NCBI GenBank assembly: GCA_947259725.1
Contig: CAMYNM010000003.1
Coordinates: 62,001-126,000, forward strand
DNA length: 64,000 bases
Source: CALZIK01 sp945787635
Lineage (GTDB): Bacteria; Acidobacteriota; Thermoanaerobaculia; Multivoradales; JAHEKO01
Direction: 5' to 3'
Position numbers and translations under genes: made by a program. Shown in pieces: positions 8,211 to 17,533 of the stretch; position 1 is the first letter of the stretch; every line of letters begins with the position of its first letter. The notes beneath the pieces were generated by a model. The model did not search any database. It saw nothing but the letters and a program-made list of their open reading frames with translations, and was not told the DNA's origin.

Positions 8211-10043
8211 TCACTTCCACCCGCAGGAAAGACCTTGGGTCTCACCCTCGAGCCACTCCTGCAACGGAGCGAAGTAGTCGATGATCGCGGTGGCGTCCAT
8301 CTCCCGCTGACCGGTGACCGCCTCGAGGGCATCGGGCCACGGCCGGCTCGCTCCCATTTCCAACATTTCAATCAGTCTTTTTCCGGCGTCCTTGTTGCCG
8401 TAGATCGAGCAGCGATGCAACGGCCCTTCATAGCCCGCGGCTTCACACAACGACCTCTGGAACTGAAACTGCAGGATATGGGCCAGGAAGTACCGGGTGT
8501 AGGGAGTGTTGGCGGGCACGTGATACTTGGCGCCCGGATCGAAGTCCGACTCGCTGCGCTCGACCGGGGCAGCGACCCCCTGGTACTTCTCACGCAGCTC
8601 CCACCACGCCGCGTTGTAGGCATCGGGCGCTATCTCGCCGCTGAAAACGCCCCACCGCCACTGATCGACCAATAGGCCGAAGGGCAGGAAGGCGACCTTG
8701 TCGAGCGCCATTCTCATGAGCACGCCGAGATCCGCGGAGGCATCCGGCGCCCGATCCAGCAGGCCGACTTCAACAAGATAGTCGGGCGTCACCGAAAGTG
8801 CGACGGTGTCACCCACTCCCTCGTGAAACCCGTCGTTGGCGCTCTCGCGGTACAGAAACGGCTGCCGACTATAGGCGCGCTGATAGAAGTTGTGCCCCAG
8901 CTCGTGGTGAATCGTCGAGAAGTCCTCGGCATTGCGTTCGATGCACATCTTGATCCGGATGTCGTCGACCTGATCAATATCCCAGGCGCTGGCATGGCAG
9001 ACGACGTCCCGGTCGGCCGGCTTGGTGAAGAGCGAGCGCTGCCAGAAGGTATCGGGCAGGGGATCGAATCCGATCGAAGTGAAGAATCGCTCGCCGTAGC
9101 GCACCATCTCGAGCTCATCCACCTCCTTCTCATCCAGGAGCTCGGTGACGTCGAAGCCGGGATCCGAGCTGGGAGGCGCGACCATCGGGTAGATGTTCGC
9201 CCAGCTCTGAGCCCACATGTTGCCGAGGAGATGCGCCGGAATCGGCCCCGACGCGGGCGCCACCGAATCCCCGTAGGTCTCGGTCAACTTCGACCTCACG
9301 TAGCAATGCAGCGGCTCGTACAGCGGACGAACCTGCTCCCAGAGACGATCCAACTCGGCTCGGAAGTCATCCGGCGGCATGTCGTAGTTGGAGCGCCAGA
9401 GCGCTCCGAGGTCGTCGAACCCCAACTCTCGGGAGCCCTTGTTGCCGAGCTCGGCGAACCTCCGATAATCCTCTCGCATCGGCGGCGAGATTGTCCGCCA
9501 GCCGGTCCACACCTCCAAGAGCTCGTCCGGATCGCGGCTGGTGGCCAGGGTGTTGCTGAGCTCGCCCAAAGCCAGGCACTCGCCGCCCTCGGGGCAGTAC
9601 TTGCCTTTCCCGTAGGTGCTCTCGAGCGACGCCGCGATGCCGGCGAGCTCGGTCCTTTCCTCGTCGGCGCTGGGAGCCGGAAGGGTCATCCCGGTCTTCA
9701 GGATCTTGAGCTTTCGCTCCAGATCGGCGTCCAGCTCAAGGCCGTCGAAGCGGGTCGACGCGCGGGCATAGTCCATCGCCTTGCCCAGGTACTCGTCGTA
9801 GGCCGCCGCGGCCAGCTGCTCGGTATCGTCGGTGATGTAGGTTGCCTGAACCCACTGCGCCTTGGCCAGGCCGATGACCTCTTCGAGCAGATCTTCTTCG
9901 ACGTCGGCGACAAACGCCGCGGCTCCCGCCGCGGTCGCCGGATAGTCGCTCTGGTCGGCACTGGGGGGGGTGCAGGCCGCCCCGAGCAGCGCGATCATCG
10001 AGACCAGAGCCGAGGCTCGAAGCAGATTCCGTGTACTGCTCAT
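8211..10043 (-). CDS. M2-family peptidyl-dipeptidase lipoprotein (ACE-like)
   Basis: Zinc metallopeptidase related to angiotensin-converting enzyme, removing dipeptides from peptide C-termini. 610 residues. The N-terminus has a lipobox (ALLGAAC, Cys24), so the mature protein is probably membrane-anchored in the periplasm. The zinc motif HHELGH appears at about residues 380-386 and a downstream ESANDGFHEGVGD supplies the third ligand (Glu). The family stretch PAHLLGNMWAQ is present. Strong AGGAGG Shine-Dalgarno before ATG 10043. The 138 bases upstream, to the aminotransferase stop, show nothing recognisable. Confidence 0.9.
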   Translation of the reverse strand: MSSTRNLLRASALVSMIALLGAACTPPSADQSDYPATAAGAAAFVADVEEDLLEEVIGLAKAQWVQATYITDDTEQLAAAAYDEYLGKAMDYARASTRFDGLELDADLERKLKILKTGMTLPAPSADEERTELAGIAASLESTYGKGKYCPEGGECLALGELSNTLATSRDPDELLEVWTGWRTISPPMREDYRRFAELGNKGSRELGFDDLGALWRSNYDMPPDDFRAELDRLWEQVRPLYEPLHCYVRSKLTETYGDSVAPASGPIPAHLLGNMWAQSWANIYPMVAPPSSDPGFDVTELLDEKEVDELEMVRYGERFFTSIGFDPLPDTFWQRSLFTKPADRDVVCHASAWDIDQVDDIRIKMCIERNAEDFSTIHHELGHNFYQRAYSRQPFLYRESANDGFHEGVGDTVALSVTPDYLVEVGLLDRAPDASADLGVLMRMALDKVAFLPFGLLVDQWRWGVFSGEIAPDAYNAAWWELREKYQGVAAPVERSESDFDPGAKYHVPANTPYTRYFLAHILQFQFQRSLCEAAGYEGPLHRCSIYGNKDAGKRLIEMLEMGASRPWPDALEAVTGQREMDATAIIDYFAPLQEWLEGETQGLSCGWK

Positions 10044-10181
10044 TTTCTAACTTCCTCCTGAGTGATGAACGGTCGGACCGCGGGGGTCTTGCGAGCTCTG
10101 GTCGCAGAGCCCGATACTAGCGCGTCCGGTAGCGGGCCGAGGTCGGCCACGGGGTCCGGTCGTGCTGTCTCCAGGCAGTCC

Positions 10182-11351
10182 TCACGCAAGGGCCTTCGAA
10201 AGCCGGTCGATGCCGTCGCGCAAGCGCTCGCTGGAGCAAGCGAACGAGATCCGGATGTGCTCGTCGGCGCCGAAGGCCGCCCCGGGCACGACCGCGACCT
10301 GCGCCGAGTCCAGCAGAAACTCTGCAAATGCGGCCGAACCTTGCCGGCCGTTCTCGTAGCGCGCGGAGACCTTGGGAAAGGCGTAGAACGCTCCACCGGG
10401 TGTCGGGCACTCGACGCCTGGGATGCCCGCCAGGCCGGCCAGCAGAAGATCGCGGCGAGCCTGGTACTCACGCAGCATCTCCGCGACGCGCGCTTCGGCA
10501 TCGTCAAAAACCGCGAGCGCGCCCCACATCGCGAACGTTGTGGCGTTCGAGGTGGCGTGGCTCTGGATCTTCGCGACCGCTTTGACGACCGCCTGCGGCC
10601 CCGCCAGATAGCCAAGTCTCCAGCCGGTCATGGCATGGGTCTTCGAGAACGAGCCGACCAGGATCACGGTCTCGGGAAACTCGGCGGCCAGTGGCGCCGC
10701 GCTCGGAAACGGCTCGCCGTCATACACGAATCGCTCGTAGGTCTCGTCGGCGATCAGATAGATCCCGCGAGAGGCGCACTCCTCGACAATCGCTCTCAGA
10801 TCTTTCGCCGCGATGACCGCACCGGTCGGGTTCGACGGCGAGTTCAGCAGCACGGCGCGGGTTCGCGGCGAGATCCGGTCGCAAACCGCCTCCGCGGAAA
10901 CCCTGAAGCCGTGCTCCGGACGGGCGGCCACTTCGACAACCTCAGCGTCCGCCAACTGGATCTGGGCCGGGAAGGTGACCCAGTACGGATTCGGCAGCAC
11001 GACCTCGTCTCCTGCCCCGAACAGGGCCAAGGCCAACTCGAACAACGCGGCTTTGGCCCCCACCGTGACCACCACCTGGTCCGCGGTCCACGGACCGCCC
11101 AGCCGCTCCCCGAGATCGCTCGAGATCGCCGAGCGAAGCTCCGGAAGACCGGTGTTCTTGGTGTAGCGGGTGCGACCCTGGCCGAGCGCCTCGATCGCGG
11201 CGGCGACGACGCCGGGCGGCGAAGAAAAGTCGGGCTCACCCGCACTCCAATCCACGACGTCGACTCCCTGCGCGCGTAGCTCCGCGGCGCGGCTGGCGAC
11301 CGCCAGGGTGGCCGACTCGGCCAGTCGGGAAACGCGTTGAGACACCCGCAT
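10182..11351 (-). CDS. Class I aminotransferase, aspartate aminotransferase type
   Basis: PLP enzyme of about 389 residues, fold type I, subgroup including bacterial aspartate aminotransferases. Seen: a WSAGEPDFSSP segment near residue 35, the Asn and Tyr pocket around NSPSNPTGAV, and the PLP lysine in SFSKTHAMTGWRLGY. The open frame runs further upstream, but homology starts at MRVSQRVSRLAESATLAV, so ATG 11351 is used. There is no Shine-Dalgarno; a TATTCT box ends eight bases before the ATG, suggesting a leaderless message. Divergent from dsbD. Substrate preference (Asp, aromatic or alanine) is not decidable here. Confidence 0.88.
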   Translation of the reverse strand: MRVSQRVSRLAESATLAVASRAAELRAQGVDVVDWSAGEPDFSSPPGVVAAAIEALGQGRTRYTKNTGLPELRSAISSDLGERLGGPWTADQVVVTVGAKAALFELALALFGAGDEVVLPNPYWVTFPAQIQLADAEVVEVAARPEHGFRVSAEAVCDRISPRTRAVLLNSPSNPTGAVIAAKDLRAIVEECASRGIYLIADETYERFVYDGEPFPSAAPLAAEFPETVILVGSFSKTHAMTGWRLGYLAGPQAVVKAVAKIQSHATSNATTFAMWGALAVFDDAEARVAEMLREYQARRDLLLAGLAGIPGVECPTPGGAFYAFPKVSARYENGRQGSAAFAEFLLDSAQVAVVPGAAFGADEHIRISFACSSERLRDGIDRLSKALA

Positions 11352-11359
11352 GAAGACGA

Positions 11360-11368
11360 AGAATAGCA
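11360..11368 (-). promoter_or_regulatory. Extended -10 box immediately upstream of the aminotransferase
   Basis: TGCTATTCT on the minus strand, an extended -10 match, ends eight bases before ATG 11351. No ribosome-binding site fits in between, so the mRNA is predicted to be leaderless. Confidence 0.45.
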
Positions 11369-11398
11369 GCGAACCAGACCGAGGCGAGATCGCGAACG

Positions 11399-11404
11399 TA
11401 TAAT
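11399..11404 (+). promoter_or_regulatory. Consensus -10 box for dsbD
   Basis: A perfect TATAAT hexamer 58 bases before the dsbD ATG. Transcription would start near 11411, at the foot of the leader hairpin. No -35 match is evident. Confidence 0.45.
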
Positions 11405-11411
11405 TCGTTGG

Positions 11412-11454
11412 CGAGGAGGCTTCGCCAGCCCACTCAGGCCCGACCACCTCCTCG
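11412..11454 (+). promoter_or_regulatory. Leader inverted repeat just upstream of the dsbD start
   Basis: CGAGGAGG (11412-11419) and CCTCCTCG (11447-11454) are perfect complements separated by 27 bases. The 3' arm ends eight bases before the ATG, and the only Shine-Dalgarno-like GAGGAGG in the leader lies inside the 5' arm, far from the start. It could modulate translation initiation. Confidence 0.4.
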
Positions 11455-11462
11455 GCCCCAAT

Positions 11463-13298
11463 ATGAAACACAGGCTCGCAAACTCGATCGCCGTCATCAT
11501 CCTGATGACGGTCTCCGCCATACCGACGCCACTCGGCGCGCAGGCTTCGGCCTTGGCCCATCGCGCCTCCGTCGGAGCCCAGGTCGAGCGCGCGAGTTAC
11601 GCTCCGGGCGAGGCACTGCGGCTCGACATTCTGCTCGACATCCAGCCCGGCTGGCACGTCAACAGCAACACGCCCACCTACGAGTACCTGATTCCGACCG
11701 TGGCCGAGGTGGAGCTACCCCCTGGATGGCCCACGGCCCGGATGGTCTACCCCGAAGGCGAGCTCCAGTCGTTTGCATTCGCCGACGAAGAGCTGTCGGT
11801 GTTCGACGGTCAGGTCGTCATCGAGGGGCACTCGCAAGTTCCAGACAACGCGCCTACCGGAGCCGTGAGGCTCGCGGTGTCGGTGCGCTATCAGGCCTGC
11901 GACGACCGCAAGTGCCTGCCACCGGTCACCGGATCCACCGAGCTCGAGCTCATGGTCGGCGAGCCATCGGCTGCCGATTCGACCGACACGAGCGCCGAGG
12001 CGACCGTGAACGTGCCGCCCGATAGACGCGAGCCTGCCTCGCCGGCACCTCGCGGCCTGCTTGGCTTTCTCGTCCTCGGTGTTCTCGGCGGCCTGCTGCT
12101 CAATGCGATGCCTTGCGTCTTGCCGGTGCTGTCTCTCAAGCTCATGGGGCTGGTCAAGAGCGCCGCGCAGAATCGCAAGGCGGTAGTGGTGGGATCGCTC
12201 GCCACGACGGCCGGAATCCTGGCGTCCTTCTGGGCCCTTGGACTGGCCGCGATCGGGGCGAAGGCGGCGGGTGCGACGGTGGGTTGGGGCGTCCAGTTTC
12301 AGCAGCCAGTGTTCGTGACCTCCCTGATGCTGATCGTGACGCTTTTTTGCCTCAATCTCTGGGGCCTGTTCGAGGTGCCGCTACCGCGGCGGCTAGCCGG
12401 TTGGGCCGAGGCGGCCGGAGGCGAGGGCATCCCCGCGCACTTCACCGCCGGGCTGTTCGCCACGCTCATGGCGACGCCCTGCTCCGCACCGTTTCTCGGC
12501 ACGGCGGTGGGCTTTGCCCTGGCTCAAACAAGCGGCGTCATCCTGAGCATTTTCACGGCGGTGGGAATCGGCATGGCGCTTCCGTACCTGCTTCTGGCGA
12601 TCGCTCCAGGTGCGGTCAAGCTGCTTCCCAAGCCCGGTGCATGGATGGACCACTTCCGTGTTTTCATGGGGTTTCTCCTGGCGGCGGCGGCGGTCTGGCT
12701 GCTCTACGTGCTTTCCTCCCAGGTTTCGCGAGAACGGCTCGCCTTCATCGAGATCGCGATGCTCGTCCTGGCGCTCTCGGTGTGGATTCGCCACCGCTCG
12801 AACGCCCGGGGAGCGTGGCGCTGGATCGGCGTTGCCGGCGCTCTGGGAGCCGGTATCGCCGGACTCTGGTTGGCGACCGGCGGGCTCGAGGGCGGCGGCG
12901 GAGCGCGCACCACGGCCGAGATCCAAAAGCTCATCGCCTGGGTCCGCTTCGATCGCATCGAGGCCGAACGGCTCGCCGGTGCCGGCGAACTGGTATTCGT
13001 GGACGTCACGGCCGACTGGTGCTTCACCTGCAAGGTCAACGAAAGGCTGGTCCTCGAAACGCCCGAGATCGCAAGCGCTTTCGCGCGGCTCGGCGTCATC
13101 CCGATGAAGGCCGACTGGACCAACCGGGACGATTCGATCGCCGCTTTCCTGGCCGAGCACGGAAAGTACGGAATCCCATTCTATCTTCTCTATCGGCCGG
13201 ACAGAACGCCCTTCCTGTTCAGCGAGCTGCTGACCAAGAACGCGGTCCTCGAAGCGCTATCCGAAGCGGCTGAATCCGTCGAGCGGGCCGGCGTCTAG
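11463..13298 (+). CDS. dsbD: Thiol:disulfide interchange protein DsbD
   Basis: Inner-membrane electron conduit passing cytoplasmic thioredoxin electrons to periplasmic thiol proteins. 611 residues with all three DsbD modules: a signal peptide and periplasmic N-domain with the redox pair Cys146/Cys151; an eight-helix membrane core whose active cysteines appear as MPCVLPV (Cys218) and TPCSAPF (Cys340); and a C-terminal thioredoxin-like domain with WCFTCK (Cys520, Cys523). The gene is alone on the plus strand and its stop overlaps the convergent dehydrogenase stop (shared CTAG). Cytochrome maturation or oxidative protein repair are likely users. Confidence 0.93.
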   Translation: MKHRLANSIAVIILMTVSAIPTPLGAQASALAHRASVGAQVERASYAPGEALRLDILLDIQPGWHVNSNTPTYEYLIPTVAEVELPPGWPTARMVYPEGELQSFAFADEELSVFDGQVVIEGHSQVPDNAPTGAVRLAVSVRYQACDDRKCLPPVTGSTELELMVGEPSAADSTDTSAEATVNVPPDRREPASPAPRGLLGFLVLGVLGGLLLNAMPCVLPVLSLKLMGLVKSAAQNRKAVVVGSLATTAGILASFWALGLAAIGAKAAGATVGWGVQFQQPVFVTSLMLIVTLFCLNLWGLFEVPLPRRLAGWAEAAGGEGIPAHFTAGLFATLMATPCSAPFLGTAVGFALAQTSGVILSIFTAVGIGMALPYLLLAIAPGAVKLLPKPGAWMDHFRVFMGFLLAAAAVWLLYVLSSQVSRERLAFIEIAMLVLALSVWIRHRSNARGAWRWIGVAGALGAGIAGLWLATGGLEGGGGARTTAEIQKLIAWVRFDRIEAERLAGAGELVFVDVTADWCFTCKVNERLVLETPEIASAFARLGVIPMKADWTNRDDSIAAFLAEHGKYGIPFYLLYRPDRTPFLFSELLTKNAVLEALSEAAESVERAGV

Positions 13299-14302
13299 CC
13301 GCTTTCGATCTCGGCTACCAGGGCGTCGGCGAACTCGCTCGTCGAAGCGGTGCCGCCGAGATCCGCGGTCCTGATCCCGCGCTCCGCCATGACCCGGTCG
13401 AGCGCCGCGCGTACGCGCCTCGCCTCCTCGCTCAGGCCAAGGTATTCGAGCAACATGCCCCCCGAGCGAATCAACGCCGTCGGGTTGGCAATGTTTTGGC
13501 CGGCGATGTCTGGGGCGCTGCCGTGAACCGCTTCGAAGACCGCGATGCCTTCGCCGAAGTTCGCACCCGGCACGACACCGAGGCCGCCCACCAGGCCCGC
13601 GCACAGGTCGGACAGGATGTCGCCGTAGAGATTGGGCAGCACCAGAACGTCGTACTTCAGGGGCCTGACCACGACCTGCATGGCCATGTTGTCGACGATC
13701 CGATCATCGGCTCGAATGTCGGGGTATTCCTCGGCGACCTCGCGGAAGCACTGCAGGAACAGGCCGTCCGAGAGCTTCATGATGTTCGCCTTGTGAACGG
13801 CGGTAATCCGTTTGCGACCCTGGGCGCGGGCATGCTCGAAGGCGAAGCGCGCGATTCGCGTCGAGGCGGCGCGGGTGATGATCTTGAGGCTTTCGACGAC
13901 TCCCGGCACCACTTCGTGCTCTAGGCCGCTGTAAAGGCCTTCCGTGTTCTCGCGCACGACCACCAAGTCCACGTTGCCGAAGTGTCCGGGAATCGCCGGC
14001 AGCGTCTGGATCGGCCGAAGGGCGGCGAACAGATCCAGGCGCTTGCGGAGTTGAACGTTGACCGAGCGAAATCCACGACCGACAGGAGTCGTCACCGGCC
14101 CCTTGAGAGCCACCTTGTTACGCCGAACCGACTCGACCAACGCTTCCGGCAGCGGCTCGCCATGCTCGTCCATGGCGGCTACTCCGGCCGGATGAGGCTC
14201 CCACTCGAAATCGACTCCAGTGGCCTCGAGCACGCGAACCGTGGCTGCGGTGACCTCCGGCCCGATGCCGTCTCCTTCGATCAATGTGATGGCTATCGTC
14301 AT
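13295..14302 (-). CDS. NAD-dependent isocitrate dehydrogenase-type decarboxylating dehydrogenase
   Basis: Beta-decarboxylating dehydrogenase of 335 residues, most like NAD-linked isocitrate dehydrogenases (oxoglutarate formation in the TCA cycle). Visible: ITLIEGDGIGPEV at the N-terminus, the substrate loop RSVNVQLRKRLDLFAA, VVRENTEGLYSG, the Asp-rich metal site NLYGDILSD, and EAVHGSAPDIAGQ before the coenzyme loop. ATG 14302 has a good GGGAG Shine-Dalgarno. Last gene of the long minus-strand run that begins at ffh. Isopropylmalate or homoisocitrate dehydrogenase are less likely alternatives because the RS-NV loop matches IDH. Confidence 0.85.
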   Translation of the reverse strand: MTIAITLIEGDGIGPEVTAATVRVLEATGVDFEWEPHPAGVAAMDEHGEPLPEALVESVRRNKVALKGPVTTPVGRGFRSVNVQLRKRLDLFAALRPIQTLPAIPGHFGNVDLVVVRENTEGLYSGLEHEVVPGVVESLKIITRAASTRIARFAFEHARAQGRKRITAVHKANIMKLSDGLFLQCFREVAEEYPDIRADDRIVDNMAMQVVVRPLKYDVLVLPNLYGDILSDLCAGLVGGLGVVPGANFGEGIAVFEAVHGSAPDIAGQNIANPTALIRSGGMLLEYLGLSEEARRVRAALDRVMAERGIRTADLGGTASTSEFADALVAEIESG

Positions 14303-14351
14303 TCCGTTTTCTCCCTGGTTCGACGTTCTATCAGGCCCCGTCAACAAACGG

Positions 14352-15419
14352 CTAGCGGTGCGCCGGGGCGGCTGCCCAGTCGACCAGTCCCTCGCCCGTG
14401 AACACGCTGCCCAGCGGCAGCACTCGGGCACCACGGTCAAAGTCGAGGCATAGGTCTTCGTAGTCGAGCCGGCCCTCGTCTCCTCTGTCTTCGAGAATAA
14501 AAACGATGCGATTCCCGACCCGCAAGAGGTCACCGGGCCCAACCGCGGCCTCGGAAGCGCCGATCTCGATCGCGCTCCATTCGAGCGCCTCCCAGCTTGT
14601 GCCGCGCTCCCGCAGCCACTCGGCGAGCACCGAGATTCGGGAAAAGGCCAAGAGCCTTCGCGTCCAGTCCGCCAAGAGCGTCTCGAGCCCCGCCGCCGGG
14701 GGATCGCCTGATACCTCGAGCTGAGGCAGCCCGAAGACGCGCGAAGGAACCGCGAGGGAGCCGTCGAGGCTCGCCACCACCGTCGGGAACTCGGAGCTGT
14801 GCTCGAGCAGCGCTTCCGCGCCCCAGGACTTGAGGCGGTACTCGGGCACCAGGGCGCCCTTCTCAGCAAAGAACTCCATCCGGACATGAAAGCGCTGGGT
14901 GCCGAAACGCGGCGCCCGATCCACCCGGTCTGCACCCGGAAGGTAGTTCTCGACCGCGGGACGCAGGTCTCCGGGTACCGCCCAGGCTTGTGCCCAGTCC
15001 GAGCGAAACGTCTCCTTGAAGTTGGGTTCGCGCAGCTTCTCGTCACCGGTCAGCTCCCGAAACGGAGGCGAGCCGTCCACCGTAAACCATAGAATCCGAG
15101 GCTCGAGCGACCGATTCCATCGCCGCAGCACCGCCGCCGGCACCCGGTCGCCGCCCAACTCGAGTTCCTCCGCCTCGGTGTAGTAGACGCGCTCGCCCGA
15201 GATCGTCTCGGCCTCGACCACGGCGTGGAGCCTGAAGGCCTCTCCGGGCGGCAGATGTACCGGTCCCGCCACCGCAACGGCCGAGTCCGAGGCCTGGACG
15301 GCGACCCACAACGCCACCGGTTTCGGCGCGATGGTCTCGCTCGCCCGCACCAGCAGGAACACGACGGCAATCACGCCGACAACAGCCGCGGCTATCCAGC
15401 CGGGTTTGATCTCCTTCAC
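14352..15419 (-). CDS. Membrane-anchored protein of unknown function
   Basis: A 355-residue protein I do not recognise. A single N-terminal membrane helix (WIAAAVVGVIAVVFLLV, residues about 8-24) is followed by a large domain predicted to lie outside the membrane. That region contains a beta-rich segment (about 35-120) and a C-terminal stretch AVGPGDLLRVGNRIVFIL that resembles a small beta-barrel. GTG start with an AGG Shine-Dalgarno. It lies 20 bases after the large TPR gene and 49 bases before the dehydrogenase, within the operon-like run. Cysteines are nearly absent and no catalytic motif stands out. Confidence 0.6.
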   Translation of the reverse strand: MKEIKPGWIAAAVVGVIAVVFLLVRASETIAPKPVALWVAVQASDSAVAVAGPVHLPPGEAFRLHAVVEAETISGERVYYTEAEELELGGDRVPAAVLRRWNRSLEPRILWFTVDGSPPFRELTGDEKLREPNFKETFRSDWAQAWAVPGDLRPAVENYLPGADRVDRAPRFGTQRFHVRMEFFAEKGALVPEYRLKSWGAEALLEHSSEFPTVVASLDGSLAVPSRVFGLPQLEVSGDPPAAGLETLLADWTRRLLAFSRISVLAEWLRERGTSWEALEWSAIEIGASEAAVGPGDLLRVGNRIVFILEDRGDEGRLDYEDLCLDFDRGARVLPLGSVFTGEGLVDWAAAPAHR

Positions 15420-15439
15420 GGTGGGACCTGCCGAGGTAC

Positions 15440-17533
15440 CTAGCGCAGCTCTTCGAGCTTGGCGACGACGTCGCGATAGTTCGAATTGGCCCCGTAGATC
15501 TCGGCGAAGGTTTCCTTGGCGGTCTCGCGATTTCCGGTGGTCAGATTGAGATTGCCGAGCTCATAGAGCAGGCCGAGCTTCTCTTCGTCGGAGGCGCCGG
15601 GGGCCTTGAGACCCCGCTCGTACCACTTGACCGCGAGATCAGGGAAACCTTTCTCCAGGAAGGACGCTCCCAGCAGTGAACAGCAATCGACGAGGTACTG
15701 GTTGGATTTGGCGGCGAGCTGAAACTCGCCGATCGCCTCGTCGACGAGGCCCATCTCTCGATACGCGATGCCCAGGTTGAAGTGGGTGTCGTAGTCCTCG
15801 CTCGAGAGCGTTTCGGCCACGCCTTGCTTAAAGCCCTCCACAATCTCCTCAATCGACTGCTCTTCCAGTTGTGGCAAGGCTTCGCCGCCGGATCTGGACT
15901 CTTCGGCCAGGAGCTCTTCTTCGAGCTCAGCCGCGAGATCGAAGAACTCGTCCTCTTCACCGAAAACATCCGCGTCGTCCTTCGGCGAGGCTTCCCCACC
16001 CTCATCTAACCAATCGAGACGGATATCGGCCGCCGGAGCCTGCGCGACTTCGACCGGAAGACGCTCGGGCTCCTGCGCTTCGACGGCGGGAGCGCGCAGC
16101 TCTCCGTCCTGCAGGCGGTACCCCCAGTCCCCGAGCAGTTCTGTCAGAGGTTCGGAGAGAGAGCCAGCGGTGATGAAGAGCTGCGCGACTTCGACGACGG
16201 CTTCGGAGCGGCCGGCCTCGTGGTGAAGATGCAGCAGAAGCTCTCCGGCGTCCAAATGCCCGGGAACCAGCTCGAGGGCGGTCTCGAGCAACTCGACGGC
16301 TTTCTTTTCGAGACCGTAGTTCGAAAGCACATTCGCCTCGGTGAGCAGTTCTTCGGCGCGAGCCACGGACTCCGGGTCGGTCACCTCGGCCAGCTCGGCT
16401 GAATCCTCTGTCTCCGGTGCCAGCATCGCTTCGGTGGAATCGCCGGGCGACTCCGCTTCGACGACGGCGGCGACAACCTCCTCCAAATCCTCGATCTCGT
16501 CCAGGTCGATCTCGAACTCGCCGGTTTCATCGCGATCGGTCGCTACGTAGGGAGCGTCCGTCGGGGAAGGCGCGTCGACACCGGTAGGCGCCGGCTCGAG
16601 CAAATCAAGATCGGCGAGTTCGACGACCTCGAGCTCCCGAGAACCCGCGTCGGCTCCGGCCTCTTCCAGACCGGCCAGGTCCGCACCGGAGTCCGGATCC
16701 GCGATCGCAAGGCGGTCCTCCTCGGCAGCAGCGCTCACCTCGACCGGAGACTCGTCTTCGGCCGAATCCTCGGTTCCCCGCCGTTCCACCGTGTCCACGA
16801 GCGGAAGGTCGACCAGCTCTGCCACCCGTGTCGCGTCGGGATTTCGCTGGATCGCGTGATCCAGCAGTCGGCGCGCAACGTCTTGGTGTCCGAAATCGGT
16901 CAGTTGAACGATCACGTCGGTCACGAAGCCGAGGTCGTCCACCTTGAGCTCAAAGGCCCCCAGATAGACCTTGAAAGCCTCCTCGACCTTGCCGTGCTGG
17001 AGCATGAAGGTGGCGATACTCTGGTACTGCTCCATCGCATCCTGAGTCCGATTCGCCGTGCAGTAGAACTCGGCGAGCTTCAGCCGATGGGTAGGGTTGC
17101 TGGGCTCGAGATCCACCAGCTTCTCGTAGACCGCTACCAGCGCCCGCTCATCGGCTGACTGCCGGTAGTAGTCGGCAACCACCTGGTACTGGGCGCGGGC
17201 CTCGTTCACCAACCCCTGTCGGTGATAGAGGTCGGCGAGGGTCTCATACACGCGGATAAGGGTTGGATCGAGGCGAATGATCTTTTTGTAGATCGCGATC
17301 GCCTTGACGAAGAAGCCCTCCCTGGTGAAGTGCCTGGCCGCGGTCGAGAACATCTCGACGGCCTCGTTGACACGGTTGAGACGAGCGTAGAGGTCCCCGA
17401 GCCGATTGAGCGTGCCGGTATCGTCGGGGCTGTCTTCGAGCGCCTTCTTGTACTGCTTCACCGCGGCATCCAAACGACCGCGGGCGACCAATTTTTCGGC
17501 GGCCTGGAGGGCCGACCTTCGCCTAAGCGCCAC
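15440..17533 (-). CDS. Large TPR-repeat protein with an acidic central linker
   Basis: About 697 residues, cytoplasmic (no signal peptide). The first 240 residues are TPR helices (for example the pair around TLNRLGDLYARLNRVNEAVEM). Residues about 250-400 are a long low-complexity linker rich in Asp, Glu and Ala. The C-terminal third returns to TPRs, ending in a unit around HFNLGIAYREMGLVDEA. The frame can be read from GTG 17572, but GTG 17533 has GGAG eight bases upstream and leaves only an 11-base overlap with rnhB, so it was preferred. Function unknown; TPR and acidic composition suggest an assembly scaffold. Confidence 0.7.
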   Translation of the reverse strand: MALRRRSALQAAEKLVARGRLDAAVKQYKKALEDSPDDTGTLNRLGDLYARLNRVNEAVEMFSTAARHFTREGFFVKAIAIYKKIIRLDPTLIRVYETLADLYHRQGLVNEARAQYQVVADYYRQSADERALVAVYEKLVDLEPSNPTHRLKLAEFYCTANRTQDAMEQYQSIATFMLQHGKVEEAFKVYLGAFELKVDDLGFVTDVIVQLTDFGHQDVARRLLDHAIQRNPDATRVAELVDLPLVDTVERRGTEDSAEDESPVEVSAAAEEDRLAIADPDSGADLAGLEEAGADAGSRELEVVELADLDLLEPAPTGVDAPSPTDAPYVATDRDETGEFEIDLDEIEDLEEVVAAVVEAESPGDSTEAMLAPETEDSAELAEVTDPESVARAEELLTEANVLSNYGLEKKAVELLETALELVPGHLDAGELLLHLHHEAGRSEAVVEVAQLFITAGSLSEPLTELLGDWGYRLQDGELRAPAVEAQEPERLPVEVAQAPAADIRLDWLDEGGEASPKDDADVFGEEDEFFDLAAELEEELLAEESRSGGEALPQLEEQSIEEIVEGFKQGVAETLSSEDYDTHFNLGIAYREMGLVDEAIGEFQLAAKSNQYLVDCCSLLGASFLEKGFPDLAVKWYERGLKAPGASDEEKLGLLYELGNLNLTTGNRETAKETFAEIYGANSNYRDVVAKLEELR

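Noticed and set aside
8823..10061. 412-codon plus frame opposite the M2 peptidase
   Set aside because: Antisense shadow; the peptidase is supported by its zinc motif and lipobox.
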